Assembly (NCBI GenBank): GCA_023014485.1
Contig: JAJOZX010009059.1
Coordinates: forward strand, 57,501-121,500
Length of the DNA: 64,000 bases
Direction of reading: 5' to 3'
Source of the DNA: Bathynomus jamesi
Lineage: Eukaryota > Arthropoda > Malacostraca > Isopoda > Cirolanidae
Positions 54,337-64,000 of this stretch are shown here, piece by piece. The first letter of the stretch is position 1, and each line of letters opens with the position of its first letter. Under the pieces are notes generated by a model. That model was given only the letters and a program-made list of their open reading frames with translations, was not told the origin of the DNA and did no database searches. A program made the position numbers and the translations under genes.

Positions 54337-54750
54337 CATTTCTTCATAGGTTGGAAGCTTATTGTTATTTAGTTCTTTAGCAGCGCTAAAAAGTGGGCAT
54401 ATACTAAACTGCCTTGTCTTTACTTTATCCATTTTAATATTTCTGAAAAAATAGAATTAATGTAATTAAATCGGAGAATTACAAGAAATAAATATTTATG
54501 CATGCAAAAACGGTTAAGTAGTTATACTAATAGGCTAAATTAAACTGTAACACATCTCGTCACTGCACGCACTTTAGGAAGACTGAGTGACTGAGGCTCA
54601 AAATGTGACGGTTTTTCAAGGTCATTGGGGAGCCTCTTACTGAAGCAGCAGCTTGTTTAAATTTGGTGGACATTTAAATTAGCGTCATTTACAACTTTTC
54701 CTAGGTATTCCAAATTGATATTCTAAAATTCATATTTTCGCTCCATCCTA
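54337..54750 (-). pseudogene. Divergent hAT-like element copy D, 5' end and transposase start
   Basis: The element end TAGGATGGAGCGAAAATATG (minus strand) starts at 54750. The start codon at 54432 opens MDKVKTRQFSICPLFSAAKE and LPTYEE, cut at 54344 by the foldback element. A TATTTTTTCAG acceptor (CAG at 54443-54445) precedes the ATG by 10 bases, as in copies A-C. The leader is about 90 per cent like that of copy C. The frame continuing to 54217 runs into the foldback element and is not real. Confidence 0.78.
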
Positions 54751-54769
54751 ATATATATACATATACATA

Positions 54770-55974
54770 CAGGGTGTTTATAAAGTCCCTATCTATTTCA
54801 GTGAAAATGTAACAAAAAAGGGTAAAATTCAATAACAATATAATAGAAGGCATACATTTAATGAATACTTGAGCATATGATTCTACATGAGCCCCATCAG
54901 TATCTCTACAGAGTTCGAATCTGTCAGCAGCATTGTGGAACCCATTTTTGGGGCATGAAGTTATTTTTGTAACTGCTGTTACGATACGAGCACGTAAATC
55001 TTGCAGATCTGTAACCCTCGTTTGATAGACGTTTGATTTGATAAAGCCCCATGTAAAGAAATCCAAGGGCGTTAGGTCTGGAGATGGAGCCGCCCAGGGC
55101 CTGTTGCCTCCACGTCCGATCCACCGATTTGGAAATCGTTCATTTAGGTACTCCCGAACAATGTTTGTGTAATGACAAGGTGCCCCATCTTGTTGAAAGA
55201 CGACGGTGTTTAAAATGCCATCTGAATGAAGCTGGGGTTCCAGGAATTGCTGAAGCATGTCCAGATAAATAAGCCCTGTAACTAGCTTCAGCAAAGAAAA
55301 AGGGCCCATAAATCTGAGATTTTGTCATACCCAACCAGACAATAACTTTAGGAGAATCTCGTTCTCATTGATAGAAATCAACTGGCTTTTCATTAGCCCA
55401 TATGCGGCAGTTATGGCGATTAACCTTTCCACACGTGTGGAAAGTTGCTTCATCACCGAAGAGAATGTGGTCCATTAAATTTTCACTCTGAATGTGTTCA
55501 ACAAGATCGGTACACATTGCACTTCACTCTGGATAGTCCTCTTCATGTAAGTCATGAAGCACCTGAATGTGATAACTTCTCTTCTTCGTCGATTTCAAAA
55601 TTGTGTGGACAGCTGATTTGGGTATCCCGAGTCTACATGATGTGGTGCGAATTCACATGCTTGGATGTTCATCGATAACATTACGTACCGCATTTACAGC
55701 ATGCTCAGAGACATTTGGACGTCCAGATTTTGACTCATCATGAACAGATCCCGTTCTTTTGAATTTATTAAGCAAACCACGAATTGTCTTGTCTGTAGGA
55801 CATGGCTCGTGAAATTTTCTTTCAAACCTCTCTAATTTCTTTGCATTTCTTTCCTTTAATCCGAAGTGTCACCACCATCATACGTTCTTGTACATTAATT
55901 TTCATAGGGTTCTGCAACAAAAATAAATAAAAACCGTTAATTCAACGAAATAGATAGGGACTTTATAAACACTG
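54770..55974 (-). mobile_element. DD41D mariner element, 1205 bp, decayed
   Basis: The ends are inverted CAGGGTGTTTATAAAGTCCC and CAGTGTTTATAAAGTCCC with one small indel, TA on both sides. The minus strand holds a degraded transposase starting near 55910. Confidence 0.85.
54790..55910 (-). pseudogene. DD41D mariner transposase, N-terminus broken
   Basis: MKINVQERMMVVTLRIKG opens the helix-turn-helix region near 55905, followed by many stops. FGDEATFH (first Asp block) lies near 55460 in a switched frame. The catalytic C-terminal frame from 55309 has TVVFQQDGAPCHYTNIVREY (second Asp), RFPNRWIGRGGNRPW and [15 protein letters not shown] (third Asp, 41 residues on). The C-terminus has RDTDGAHVES. 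The true stop is unclear, since the frame runs on into the terminal repeat. Confidence 0.75.
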
Positions 55975-56332
55975 TATATAACTTGATTGAAGGGTTTGTT
56001 CTTAGGGAAACATAGCTTAGCGAGGAATAAGAGGACGAAGAGATGGTACATGTTTATTTACAAACGTTTCAGAAATTTTCATTTTCCATCACCAGTGTTA
56101 AAATTATAAAAGCAGATAAAAAATTAATAACTATAATGAACGGAAACTTATACAATATATTTAAACGTGATAGTAATGGTGTTCAGGTAATTAAAATTAA
56201 AATTAAAATAATATGAAAAATAGAAAACTGATCAGTCGTCAAATATAAAGTAAAAAGCAAACGAAATTGAGAGGAGTCTTACCAGGGTGTTATTGTCGGG
56301 GTAAGGGGACTAATTGAGCAAAGGGTTGGGAA

Positions 56333-56336
<4 letters not shown>

Positions 56337-56369
<33 letters not shown>
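56337..56369. repeat. (TA)n microsatellite
   Basis: Alternating at run next to the Helitron 3' end. 55977-56336 before it holds no recognised feature. Confidence 0.9.
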
Positions 56370-56900
56370 TAGCTGAGGTACCCGGCGTTGCCCGGGATAA
56401 ATTTCACATTGCTGTTGCATGTCGTTCACGGTCAGCTACAAAGCGTGATTGTCTTTCTTGGTGTGTTTCGCTTGCTCTGGTAGCTGCTACACTTTCTCAT
56501 ACAGCTTCAAGACGTGATTGCCTTTCTTGGAGGTTTCCTCTTGCTCTGGTAGCTGCTACACTTTCTCGAATAGCTTCAAGACGTGATTCTCTTTCTTGGA
56601 GGTTTTCTCTTGCTCTGGCTGTTGCATGTCGTTCACGGTCAACTTCAAGGCGTGATTGTCTTTCTTGTGAGCTTTCCTGCTTCCGGGCTTCTTTATTTTT
56701 TCTGGCTGCTGATGTAGATCTCCCCAGACTTGCCCGTTTCTTTGGCGGCATAGTAAAGTTGTTGGGATTTTCAAAAACTGCAAAAAAACATTGCCACATT
56801 AACTTCCTGTAACTATTCGCACAAACAGACAGGCTGACTGACTCTGTGTTGGCATTCTTCATCCCATAAGAGGTTCCCATGCCAAATTTGATAGCTCTAG
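56370..56900 (-). mobile_element. Internally deleted Helitron, 3' end with start of Rep-helicase
   Basis: The minus strand ends CCCGGGCAACGCCGGGTACC then TCAGCTAG followed by T: a CCCGG/CCGGG hairpin just before CTAG is the Helitron 3' end. Upstream on the same strand, the frame starting MPPKKRASLGRSTSAARKNK continues with the repeated RQSRLEVDRERHATARAREN type units found at the N-terminus of Helitron-encoded Rep-helicases in invertebrates. The Rep and helicase domains are absent, so it is a non-autonomous derivative. The 5' TC end was not located. Confidence 0.65.
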
Positions 56901-56914
56901 GTCAAACGGTTTGA

Positions 56915-57115
56915 AGTGCTCTTCAACCTGGGCGGTACCGCCCACTAGTGGGCGAAGGATCTCATTAATCTAAAGGTAATTGCAATTAATTTTATTGTTT
57001 TATGCAGGGTATATAACTTTTAGTTTGAGTTTTTGCATTTTTAATTTTGGTGGGCGATACGGAGATTCAAAAGTTACAAAAGTGGGCGGTAAGCATAAAA
57101 AGGTTGAAGAGCACT
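56915..57115. mobile_element. hAT-like MITE
   Basis: Inverted ends agtgctcttcaacct and cagtgctcttcaacct (CAGTGxTCTTCAACC is a hAT-type end). Inside, gggcggtaccgcccac at the left is partly mirrored by gtgggcggtaagc at the right. Flanking 8-mers do not match. Confidence 0.55.
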
Positions 57116-58236
57116 GAGCTACATAGATAGATAAGCTCCGCCACAGTTTAGTTTCTTAGCATAATCATGAAACATGAAATAAGATATTATTCTTTATAAT
57201 TCTTTTTAGTATCTTACCTACCAACAAATGTTAAACCAATGCTGTTGTAATTTCCTCGCATCCTTTCCGTGAGTGGGCACCACATCAGCATAGCAACCTC
57301 TGCATAATTAATCATTTCAAGTAACGGACTACATCTTTCTTTCATGAAACCAACCAGCTATTTAAATTAACTAATATTCCATTGTTCACCACAACAGTTG
57401 ACAAGACACTTCAAAAGCCAGCCTTGTGATAAAAAAGTTTTACAAAAAAGTGTTTATATACAGTATTTCTACCAAATAGTTGCTAGTTTAAACTGATTCA
57501 CATCCTTCAACAAAAACTTTTTATAGCCTTTTACCAAACCTGTTAACATATATATATAATTATATATATATATTATATACCGCAATCATCAAATTTTCAA
57601 GTCTGAGCTAAAAGAAAAATCTAACCTTAATGTACACAAAGTCAATATTTTTATTTTTCACTCTAAATTAATGCCTTTTGCTAATCAGTGATTGCGTGTA
57701 TGTAACTACATCACGTAGGATTAACTGCTCAAGGGTACCGTGAACACAAAGTTGGGACTGAAGGTTGCTAGATATGTATGTAGTCTTGCAGGAAGGAAGT
57801 CTGAGCTGTAGAATGAGGTTACACTCTCTAATTCTGCTGTGAACGTCTATCGTTTTGCATCATTGAGAAGGAACACTTCACATTGGACAGACATTTTGTA
57901 CTCTGCTTGGTCAAAACTCTCAGTTATGGGTATTATAATGAGGTTCAGCGCTTCATAATCTGTCTTTCTGTAAAAATCTTCAGGAGCTTAGTGACCTTCT
58001 GGTGGAACACAACCCTCTTCTAGACTACCTGGAACTCTTCTAAATCGAGGTAGTGAGGGTGCAGGAAGCAACTAGTGGCAGTACTTTCATTCAGAAAAGA
58101 CTAGACCCTTCATCATTGCACATATTTCAAAGAGTTTTAACAGACATACCAGCAATAGTATAAATATATATATATATATAATATATATATATATATATAA
58201 TATATATATATAATATGCTATTGCTTGCGTGTATAT
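57116..58236. other. Unassigned AT-rich sequence
   Basis: I see no coding region, RNA gene or element end here beyond (TA)n runs at about 57549-57580 and 58160-58215. Confidence 0.6.
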
Positions 58237-58237
58237 A

Positions 58238-59393
58238 TATTAGGGTGGTCCAAAAATATGAAACAGAGATTTTCTTTGTTCCTCGAGTCTGCCCTCATTC
58301 CTAATCACTAAAGGGTAATAGATACAAAATTTCAGCAAAATTGGAGTGTATTTAGAGGTCGCATGAAAATTAACAATAATGTAACACTCTGAACACAATC
58401 ATATTTTTTTACAAATTTGGTGTACATTGGAACACCAGCAATATTGTTGACAATTTGGCGAAAAGAGAAACAGTTTATGATGTTATAATGTTATAATGTT
58501 ATAATGTTTCAGACCAACAAAGACCCTAGGATCCACTCATGGCTGGTCTACCTAACTGTGTTCGTAATCGTGTATTGTGTATGTCCTCCGTGGTGGCGGA
58601 GGGGACCTACAATTTTACGTGGGTTCCGAACCACAAGAACATAAGAAACTTATTTAAAAACTGCCGGTAAATTGGCAACGACCAATTTTTACGAAACTAA
58701 ATAATTATCAATTTAAAAATAATTAATTATCGGTTTAAAACTAAAGATAGAATCTCTCGGTCCAGAGGAGCAAGTCATAATAGACTACTATCCACAAATA
58801 TGTTACACTCTATATCTATTACATAACGGACATGCAAATATATCAGATCCAAAGAATCCAGTCAATTTCATTACGGTATCCATCAAGTCACGGTTCATAT
58901 CGATTGCGGACCAAGTCAAATTTACAACCATATACATTACAATATATACACTTACGAGGAAAAGTGTAGGTGTGGCTGTAAAGACTGTACAGTAATGTAG
59001 AAATGTGTGTGCACCCATTATGGGTCTCCCATTTAAAGGTGTTTGTGGGGCAAGTGAAGATCATGAGTTTTTCAATACCTCACAGTACTATGGGGGGCAC
59101 CGCTCGGCAGAGGAATCTCTTTAAATGGGGTGTGTAAGGACAGAGAGTATCCCCTAACCCAAGACGCTGCCTCCCTATATCCCACAACACTAATAACTGT
59201 GAAAGAAGTTATTGAGTTAAACTGTTTCATCAGTGCTATACCCCTCTCTGCACAATCGTTGACAACTTTCATCTGCATCGCTTTTTCTTGCAGGTATTTG
59301 AATGCACTGCTTCTTTCCAAGTTGTCTGGATGTTGCTGAAGAAATTCTTTGACAGTTTTTTCTCTACATGATGATATAGGAAGTTGCGTAATA
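58238..59393 (-). mobile_element. Remnant of a TAGGG-ended element
   Basis: The stretch at 58240 reads TAGGGTGGTCCAAAAATATG, an end type like those of the divergent hAT-like elements. On the minus strand at 59390-59170 the codons read REKTVKEFLQQHPDNLERSS and VVNDCAERGIALMKQF; I recall the ND(C/S)AERG block from the C-termini of transposon-like hypothetical proteins in arthropods. The upstream part was cut by the mariner at 59394. No second end or target duplication was found. Confidence 0.45.
58470..58665 (-). mobile_element. CR1 LINE 3' tail, severely truncated
   Basis: The minus strand matches the 3' untranslated region of the CR1 at 35560-35700 (ggaacccacgtaaaattgta, cctccgccaccacggaggac, ggatcctagggtctttgttg). 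It ends in three units of aacattat. Only the last 190 bases are present, typical of 5' truncation. Confidence 0.8.
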
Positions 59394-60839
59394 CCGTGTG
59401 ACCACAAAAATTGTCCCTGTTTGTAATCGCTTATTACTCAGTCATTATTGCAGCTTCACCAATGAAATAAAAAGCATTCGAAAGAAAACATTTTAAAGTT
59501 TTATTTAATTTTTTCGATATCCTTGATACGAAATCAGTACTTATAAAAAAATGACAGTTTTATCCACCACAATCATGGGTTATTTGTCGTGTGACCACAA
59601 AAATTGTCCCTGTTTTTAATCGCTTATTACTCAGTCATTATTGCAGCTTCACAAATGAAATAAAAAGCTATCGAAAAAGAATATTTAAAAGTTTTATTTA
59701 ATTTTTTCGATATCCTGGATACGAAATCAGTACTTATAAAAAAATGACAGTTTTATCCACCACAATCATGGGTTATTTGTCGGACATGCAACGTGTTTTC
59801 ATCGCAGAAGAGATGATCAAACATGGCTCGGTAGTTGCCACCCAACGGTCTTTCAGACGACAATACGGTCAGCAAAGGACCATAGATCCTAAAACGATTC
59901 GCAGGATTTTCGCAAAATGGAAACATCACGGCTCAATCAAGAACATGCATAAAGGCAACTCTGGCCGCAGCATTCGGAAAATAATCACGTTGGATTTGAG
60001 AATGAAGTCATTCAAAATTATGTGTTTGCAACAGCTTAGCGAACAAGACTACCAGCGTCGTTTGATGTTTTGTGAACGCATTGAAACAATAATTGAACAA
60101 AACCAGATAAGATTAAGTGACATAATATTCAGTGATGAATGCCACATATATCTCAATGGGTTCATCAACAGACAGAATTACCGGGTTGGTCACAAAACAA
60201 GCCAAATATACACTTGGAGAAACCTCGGCATTCACCAAAAGTTACTGTCTGGTGTGGTTTGAGTAGCAGCAAGGTTATGGTCCTTACTTTTTTGAGGACC
60301 CAGAGACAAGGAGACCGCTTTCAGTAACTTCAGAAAGATATGTAGAAATGCTGAACACTGTTTTTGAACAAGAAAACTGCAGTAACAAGTGGTTTCAGCA
60401 AGACGGAGCAACAGCCCACACAACTAGGCAATCACTGGAATGTTTAACAAGATTTTTTGAACAAAGATTCATTTCTCATCGCTCGCAGTTTCCCTGGCCC
60501 GCAAGATCTCCCGATCTATCACCTATGGACTTTTTTCTCTGGGGATTTGTCAAGGACAAAGTATTCAGGCAAGAGCCATCCTCTATCGAAGAATTAAAGC
60601 AAGCGGTGGTAGAGAGTGTACAGTCCATTGAATGCAGCGTTTTGGAAAATGTAATAAATAACTTCCTTTCCCGTTGTGTGAAATGTAAGAATGTCCAGGG
60701 ACGTCACTTTGAACACATGTAGAATAAATTAAAACTTTAAAATGTTCTCTTTCGAATGCTTTTTATTTCATTTGTGAAGCTGCAATAATGACTGAGTAAT
60801 AAGCGATTAAAAACAGGGACAATTTTTGTGGTCACACGG
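59394..60839 (+). mobile_element. DD41D mariner with long TIRs, 1446 bp
   Basis: Inverted ends start CCGTGTGACCACAAAAATTG and match for about 95 bases. TA is at 59392-59393 and 60840-60841. The first 194 bases are tandemly duplicated (59396-59589 and 59590-59783), which doubles the terminal repeat and the start codon region. Confidence 0.87.
59744..60722 (+). pseudogene. DD41D mariner transposase, one or two frameshifts
   Basis: From the ATG at 59744 (the duplicate start at 59550 runs into stops) the frame reads MGYLSDMQRVFIAEEMIKHG, RTIDPKTIRRIFAKWKHHGS (helix-turn-helix), IFSDECHIYLNGFINRQNYR (first Asp). A shift near 60260-60340 precedes the frame with KWFQQDGATAHTTRQSLECL (second Asp) and WPARSPDLSPMDFFLWG (third Asp after 41 residues). 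It ends NVQGRHFEHM. About 50 residues between the helix-turn-helix region and the catalytic core seem to be missing near 59990. Confidence 0.82.
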
Positions 60840-61008
60840 TACTTCGCGTTGTAATTGAATAAATTGTTATATTGTTATGGTGTGTTCTCTAAAGTGGTAC
60901 AATTGTAACGGTAATCTTTTTTTCTCTAAAGTGTTCTCTTTGTGTTCTCTAAAGTGGTACAATTGTAACGTTCATTTTTTTTTTTCATTTCAGATTGAAG
61001 GGTAACAT

Positions 61009-62060
61009 GGCTGAGCGTTTAACACTGCAGGAGCGTGCCAGTTGGCAGCACGGTACGAAGTTTGGCAATCTGTCGTTCGAGTTCAAAGATGGTGGCGGGC
61101 CATTCACGGACCACGTGCCCAAGTGGACCCGAAAACAATCAAGAACTGCCACTCGAAGCTCATGACCACGGGGTCTGTGGCAGATGTTCGAAGATGTGGT
61201 CGCCCTTCGACATCCAGGGCCCAGGAGACGGTGCAGGCAGTTCAGGAAATGTTCGCACGGAGTCCACGAAAGTCAACTCGCCAGGCAGCTCGGGAAAGTG
61301 GACTCTCCCGCTACTCAGTGCGAACTGTGCTGAAGAAGGAGCTGAACTGGCGTGCGTGGAAGCCGCATTACTGCCAATCTCTCTCGGACGAGGGACTGAG
61401 ACATTCGCATGGAGTTCGGGGAAATCATGCTGGCTTGGCATGAAGACTGGCCCCATCTCTTCCGCAACATCCTCTGGAGCGACGAGGCGTGTTCCCACGT
61501 CGGAGGCTTTGTCAACCGCCACAATTGCCACTACTGGGCAGGAGAGGATCCATGGTTACCCTGAAAAACGGCAGAATCGGTTCAGTGTAACGGTGTGGTG
61601 TGGTATGACCTCAGATCAGGTTGTGGGCCCGTTCCTTCTGCGCAACACCATGAATGCTGAGCGGTACCTTGCTATGTTGCGAAACGAGGTCTGGCCGGTT
61701 GTCAGCACATGGGAGACCATCGACGATCTGATATTTATGCAAGATGGCGCCCCTCCGCACTTCGCTCTTGTTGTCCGTGAGTGGCTGGATGCCCACTTCC
61801 CTGGGCGTTGGATGGGTCGTCGTGGTCCACATCAATGGCCAGCCAGGAGCCCAGACTTGACACCGTGCGACTTCTTTCTTTGGGGGTGGGTAAAGGAAGA
61901 AGTCTACCGCACCAAACCGAGGACATTGGAAGAACTGGAGGACCGAATTCGGGAAGTCATGTCCTCCATCCCGCCGGAGTTCCTGCTAAAGTCAGCGGAC
62001 GCCATTCCTGGGCGGCTCCAGAAGCTGGTGGAAAGAGTTGGAGCCCACATTGAATTTTAG
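61009..62060 (+). pseudogene. DD41D mariner transposase, nearly complete
   Basis: The start MAERLTLQERA lies at 61009, 17 bases after a T-rich tract and CAG. A frameshift near 61040 leads into the frame with WWRAIHGPRAQVDPKTIKN, CGRPSTSRAQETVQAV (linker GRP motif) and VLKKELNWRAWKPHYCQ. A second shift leads to the main frame with ILWSDEACSHVGGFVNRHN (first Asp) and, from 61560, CGMTSDQVVGPFLLRNTMNA, FMQDGAPPHFALVVREWLDA (second Asp), WPARSPDLTPCDFFLWG (third Asp, 41 residues on) and VERVGAHIEF. About three small indels separate it from an intact protein. It is more GC-rich than its surroundings. Confidence 0.83.
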
Positions 62061-62168
62061 AGAAAACCTACCATGTATGCCTACCTTTTCATATTATTTC
62101 TTCTGAAATAAATGGATAATATACGTATTTTTTACCAATCCAAAATAGGGAGCTACTTTCCGCCCACC

Positions 62169-62171
<3 letters not shown>
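61009..62171 (+). mobile_element. DD41D mariner lacking a left end
   Basis: The right end is the reverse complement of CAGGGTGGGCGGAAAGTAGC, next to (TA)n. No matching left end was found in the 170 bases between the previous mariner and the ATG; instead there is a duplicated gttctctaaagtggtacaat (60887 and 60945). So this copy is 5'-truncated or its left end is rearranged. Its 3' part is the source type of the foldback at 45.5 kb. Confidence 0.72.

Positions 62172-62216
<45 letters not shown>
62172..62216. repeat. (TA)n microsatellite
   Basis: About 45 bases of alternating ta directly after the mariner end. From 62217 to 63090 I recognise no gene, RNA or element end. Confidence 0.95.
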
Positions 62217-62217
<1 letters not shown>

Positions 62218-63090
62218 AACCCCTCCGTCTATGGCCCGGATTGGTTCGAAGTTGACGGGGGTTCTAGTTAGGTGGCAGCAACGGATGTGTGACTTGCAGT
62301 AGTTTTCTTCTATATTACTCTCCGAGTTCTTCTATAGTGGCTCGGAGGACTCTGATAGACTTACTAAAAATGCTGAAGGTTCCGGACTCTTCTTATAGTG
62401 TATCCGGAAAGTTTAATGACTAAGTTCTTCTGAAGAGAGCAAGGCTCGAAGGATAAGATAAAAACTATCTTTTACTGTAATTTACTGCTAAAATGTACAG
62501 GTAGTGTTCAGCCTCTGAATTAGCTTCTGAATCGACAATGGAAGATTTTTACTGGGGTTTATATACCCAAAAACTGCTAACATCATTATTATTAAATGCT
62601 AAAAAGGCTGTATTATTTTTGTACAATATTCGAAAATAAAGTAAATTTTCAGCTGTGGTAAGGCTTGAACGAGTAAACAAAATATTTGAAGACGAAACCA
62701 TATTTTTATCTTAAACCGCGACTTTTCAGATCTGATGTTATCATGATCTGCCAAGTTAGCTAAAAGTGGAAATCGGACTATGCATCTTTACACTAAAATA
62801 TGCATATGAGTAAAATTTTAAGGTTTAAGATGTACAATTTTAATGCTTAGGCAAGACATGATCTCATCTTTTATAACGAAAGAGAATGTATACAAAATAT
62901 GAACATTGCAAAGCTTAAGCAGGATTCCTTATTAAGCGAAATCTAAAAAAATGATTATGAGATTTTAAAAAACAACAGGTCACCAATTATTTAGCAAAGT
63001 AGAAAGCAAATCAAAAATTTTATCTAAACTCGCGTCGGGCGATTTTGGTCCTTATGTAAAAATGAATACACACACGTACATACATATGAG

Positions 63091-64000
63091 TAGAGCCCGG
63101 ATGTTCAGGCAAAATGCCATAAATGCCTTTTTTTGCCTTTTTTGGGAGTATGAGTATGATAATGCCTATTTCGTTGAAAATGCATATTTTTGCCTTTTTA
63201 ATTAGATTATAAAGAAAAAAGACATAAATAGGCATTTATAGGAAAATTATCATGTATTAGTTACGACTAGACTAACCAGGAATGCGCAGATAACGTGAAT
63301 GAAGATATCGTGGAATTTCATATTGCGGAAATGACGTCATGTATGATTGACGTTATCAGCTGAGCGCAGTATCTGAAAACTAGCCTCGCACGGCCATTTC
63401 CTCATATTCGTTGTTCTGCTTCGTGTGTGTGAGGGTGTGCGATCATCAGTGGTATTTGACTAAACTTGAATGATATTTAGAAGACGTTAATATGCCAAAA
63501 GTTAGTTCATCTTCAAGTAGTAAACTGAACCAACATGTTCGTGACTTTGGAAAAGATATCTTTTCCACAGATGGCACAGTGTTATTTTGTAAAGTGTGTG
63601 ACAAAGCAGTTAATAGTGAGAAAAGGTACTTTGTTTCCCAGCATGTGCAGACCGTTAAGCACAAAGCTTCTGCTGAAAAGATGAAACCAAACAGCCTACA
63701 AACGTGTTTGATGACAACATTTGCTTCAACGTCAAGTCGTCAATCTACCTTTTCCTTGGAGCTATGCAAGTCATTTATTGATGCTGGAATTCCACTGTGG
63801 AAGTTGGAAAACAAATCATTAAAGACCTTTTAGAAATATACACAAAACAAGTTATTCCAAGTGAGTCCACTCTTCGAAAAAATTATGTGGATACAAACTA
63901 CGCCTTTGCAATGCAGAAAATACGTGAAGGCGTTGCAGATAAGATATGGATTTCAATAGACGAGACCACCGATTCCATGGGTAGATATATTGCTAACGTG
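63091..64000 (+). mobile_element. hAT element, left part (continues beyond the window)
   Basis: The end TAGAGCCCGGATGTTCAGGC at 63091 fits a hAT terminus (A at 2, G at 5), preceded by catatgag as the possible target copy. Repeated tgccttttttgcc words follow, as is common in subterminal regions. The transposase gene starts at 63492. The right end lies outside. Confidence 0.65.
63492..64000 (+). pseudogene. hAT transposase N-terminus (CGGBP1-like), incomplete
   Basis: MPKVSSSSSSKLNQHVRDFG is followed by GTVLFCKVCDKAVNSEKRYF and SQHVQTVKHKASAEK, a BED-like C2H2 finger of the type seen in hAT transposases related to CGGBP1. Then LELCKSFIDAGIPLWKLENK. A 1-base shift near 63800-63825 leads into DLLEIYTKQVIPSESTLRKN and WISIDETTDSMGRYIANV, which holds the first catalytic Asp region. 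The frame is open to the end of the window. The single shift may be real or a sequencing error. Confidence 0.78.

Noticed and set aside
61035..62060. Single 341-residue host protein starting at 61035
   Set aside because: The first 150 codons are in the wrong frame relative to the mariner helix-turn-helix part; the true protein needs small frame changes.

Overview
This window looks like an animal genome, most likely an arthropod, and almost all of it is transposable-element DNA. The evidence is the repeat repertoire: DD41D and DD37-type mariners, CR1 LINEs with an esterase ORF1, RTE and I-group LINEs, Penelope-like pieces, BED-finger hATs, a Helitron end and many (TA)n arrays. The base composition is AT-rich and there are no operons or ribosome binding sites. 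I recognise no host protein-coding gene. The exact taxon cannot be read from the sequence.

Layout. 1-6.8 kb: a mariner end, a complete decayed hAT-like element (copy A), two hAT MITEs, CR1 pieces and a 3x tandem repeat. 6.8-16.5 kb: an RTE LINE split by a four-level nest (RTE, then hAT-like copy B, then a mariner, then a second uncharacterised DDE-like element). 16.5-18.5 kb: a CR1 fragment, a mariner remnant and a solo-LTR-like sequence. 18.5-37.1 kb: one old BED-type hAT transposase broken into four pieces by a CR1 LINE, a full-length I-type LINE (itself hit by a mariner) and another hAT-type element carrying a second CR1. 37.1-46.4 kb: tRNA-like SINEs, mariner remnants and foldback mariners separated by (TA)n, hAT-like copy C and Penelope-like pieces. 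46.4-54.8 kb: hAT-like copy D split by a 7-kb foldback insertion that holds a LINE, which in turn holds a hAT and a MITE. 54.8-64 kb: mariners, a Helitron 3' end, a CR1 tail and the start of a hAT that leaves the window.

The main result is a protein family present in four copies (A-D). It has hAT-like catalytic signatures. Copies A and B are bounded by TAGGG termini and exact 8-bp target duplications that fit the hAT rule nTnnnnAn. All four copies share a splice-acceptor-like site just before the start codon. A related 585-bp MITE has the same end type. Target duplications, read by eye, give the order of many insertions. Nearly every coding region is broken, so the genes do not form a working pathway; the least damaged are the transposases at 880-3114, 61.0-62.1 kb and 63.5-64 kb.
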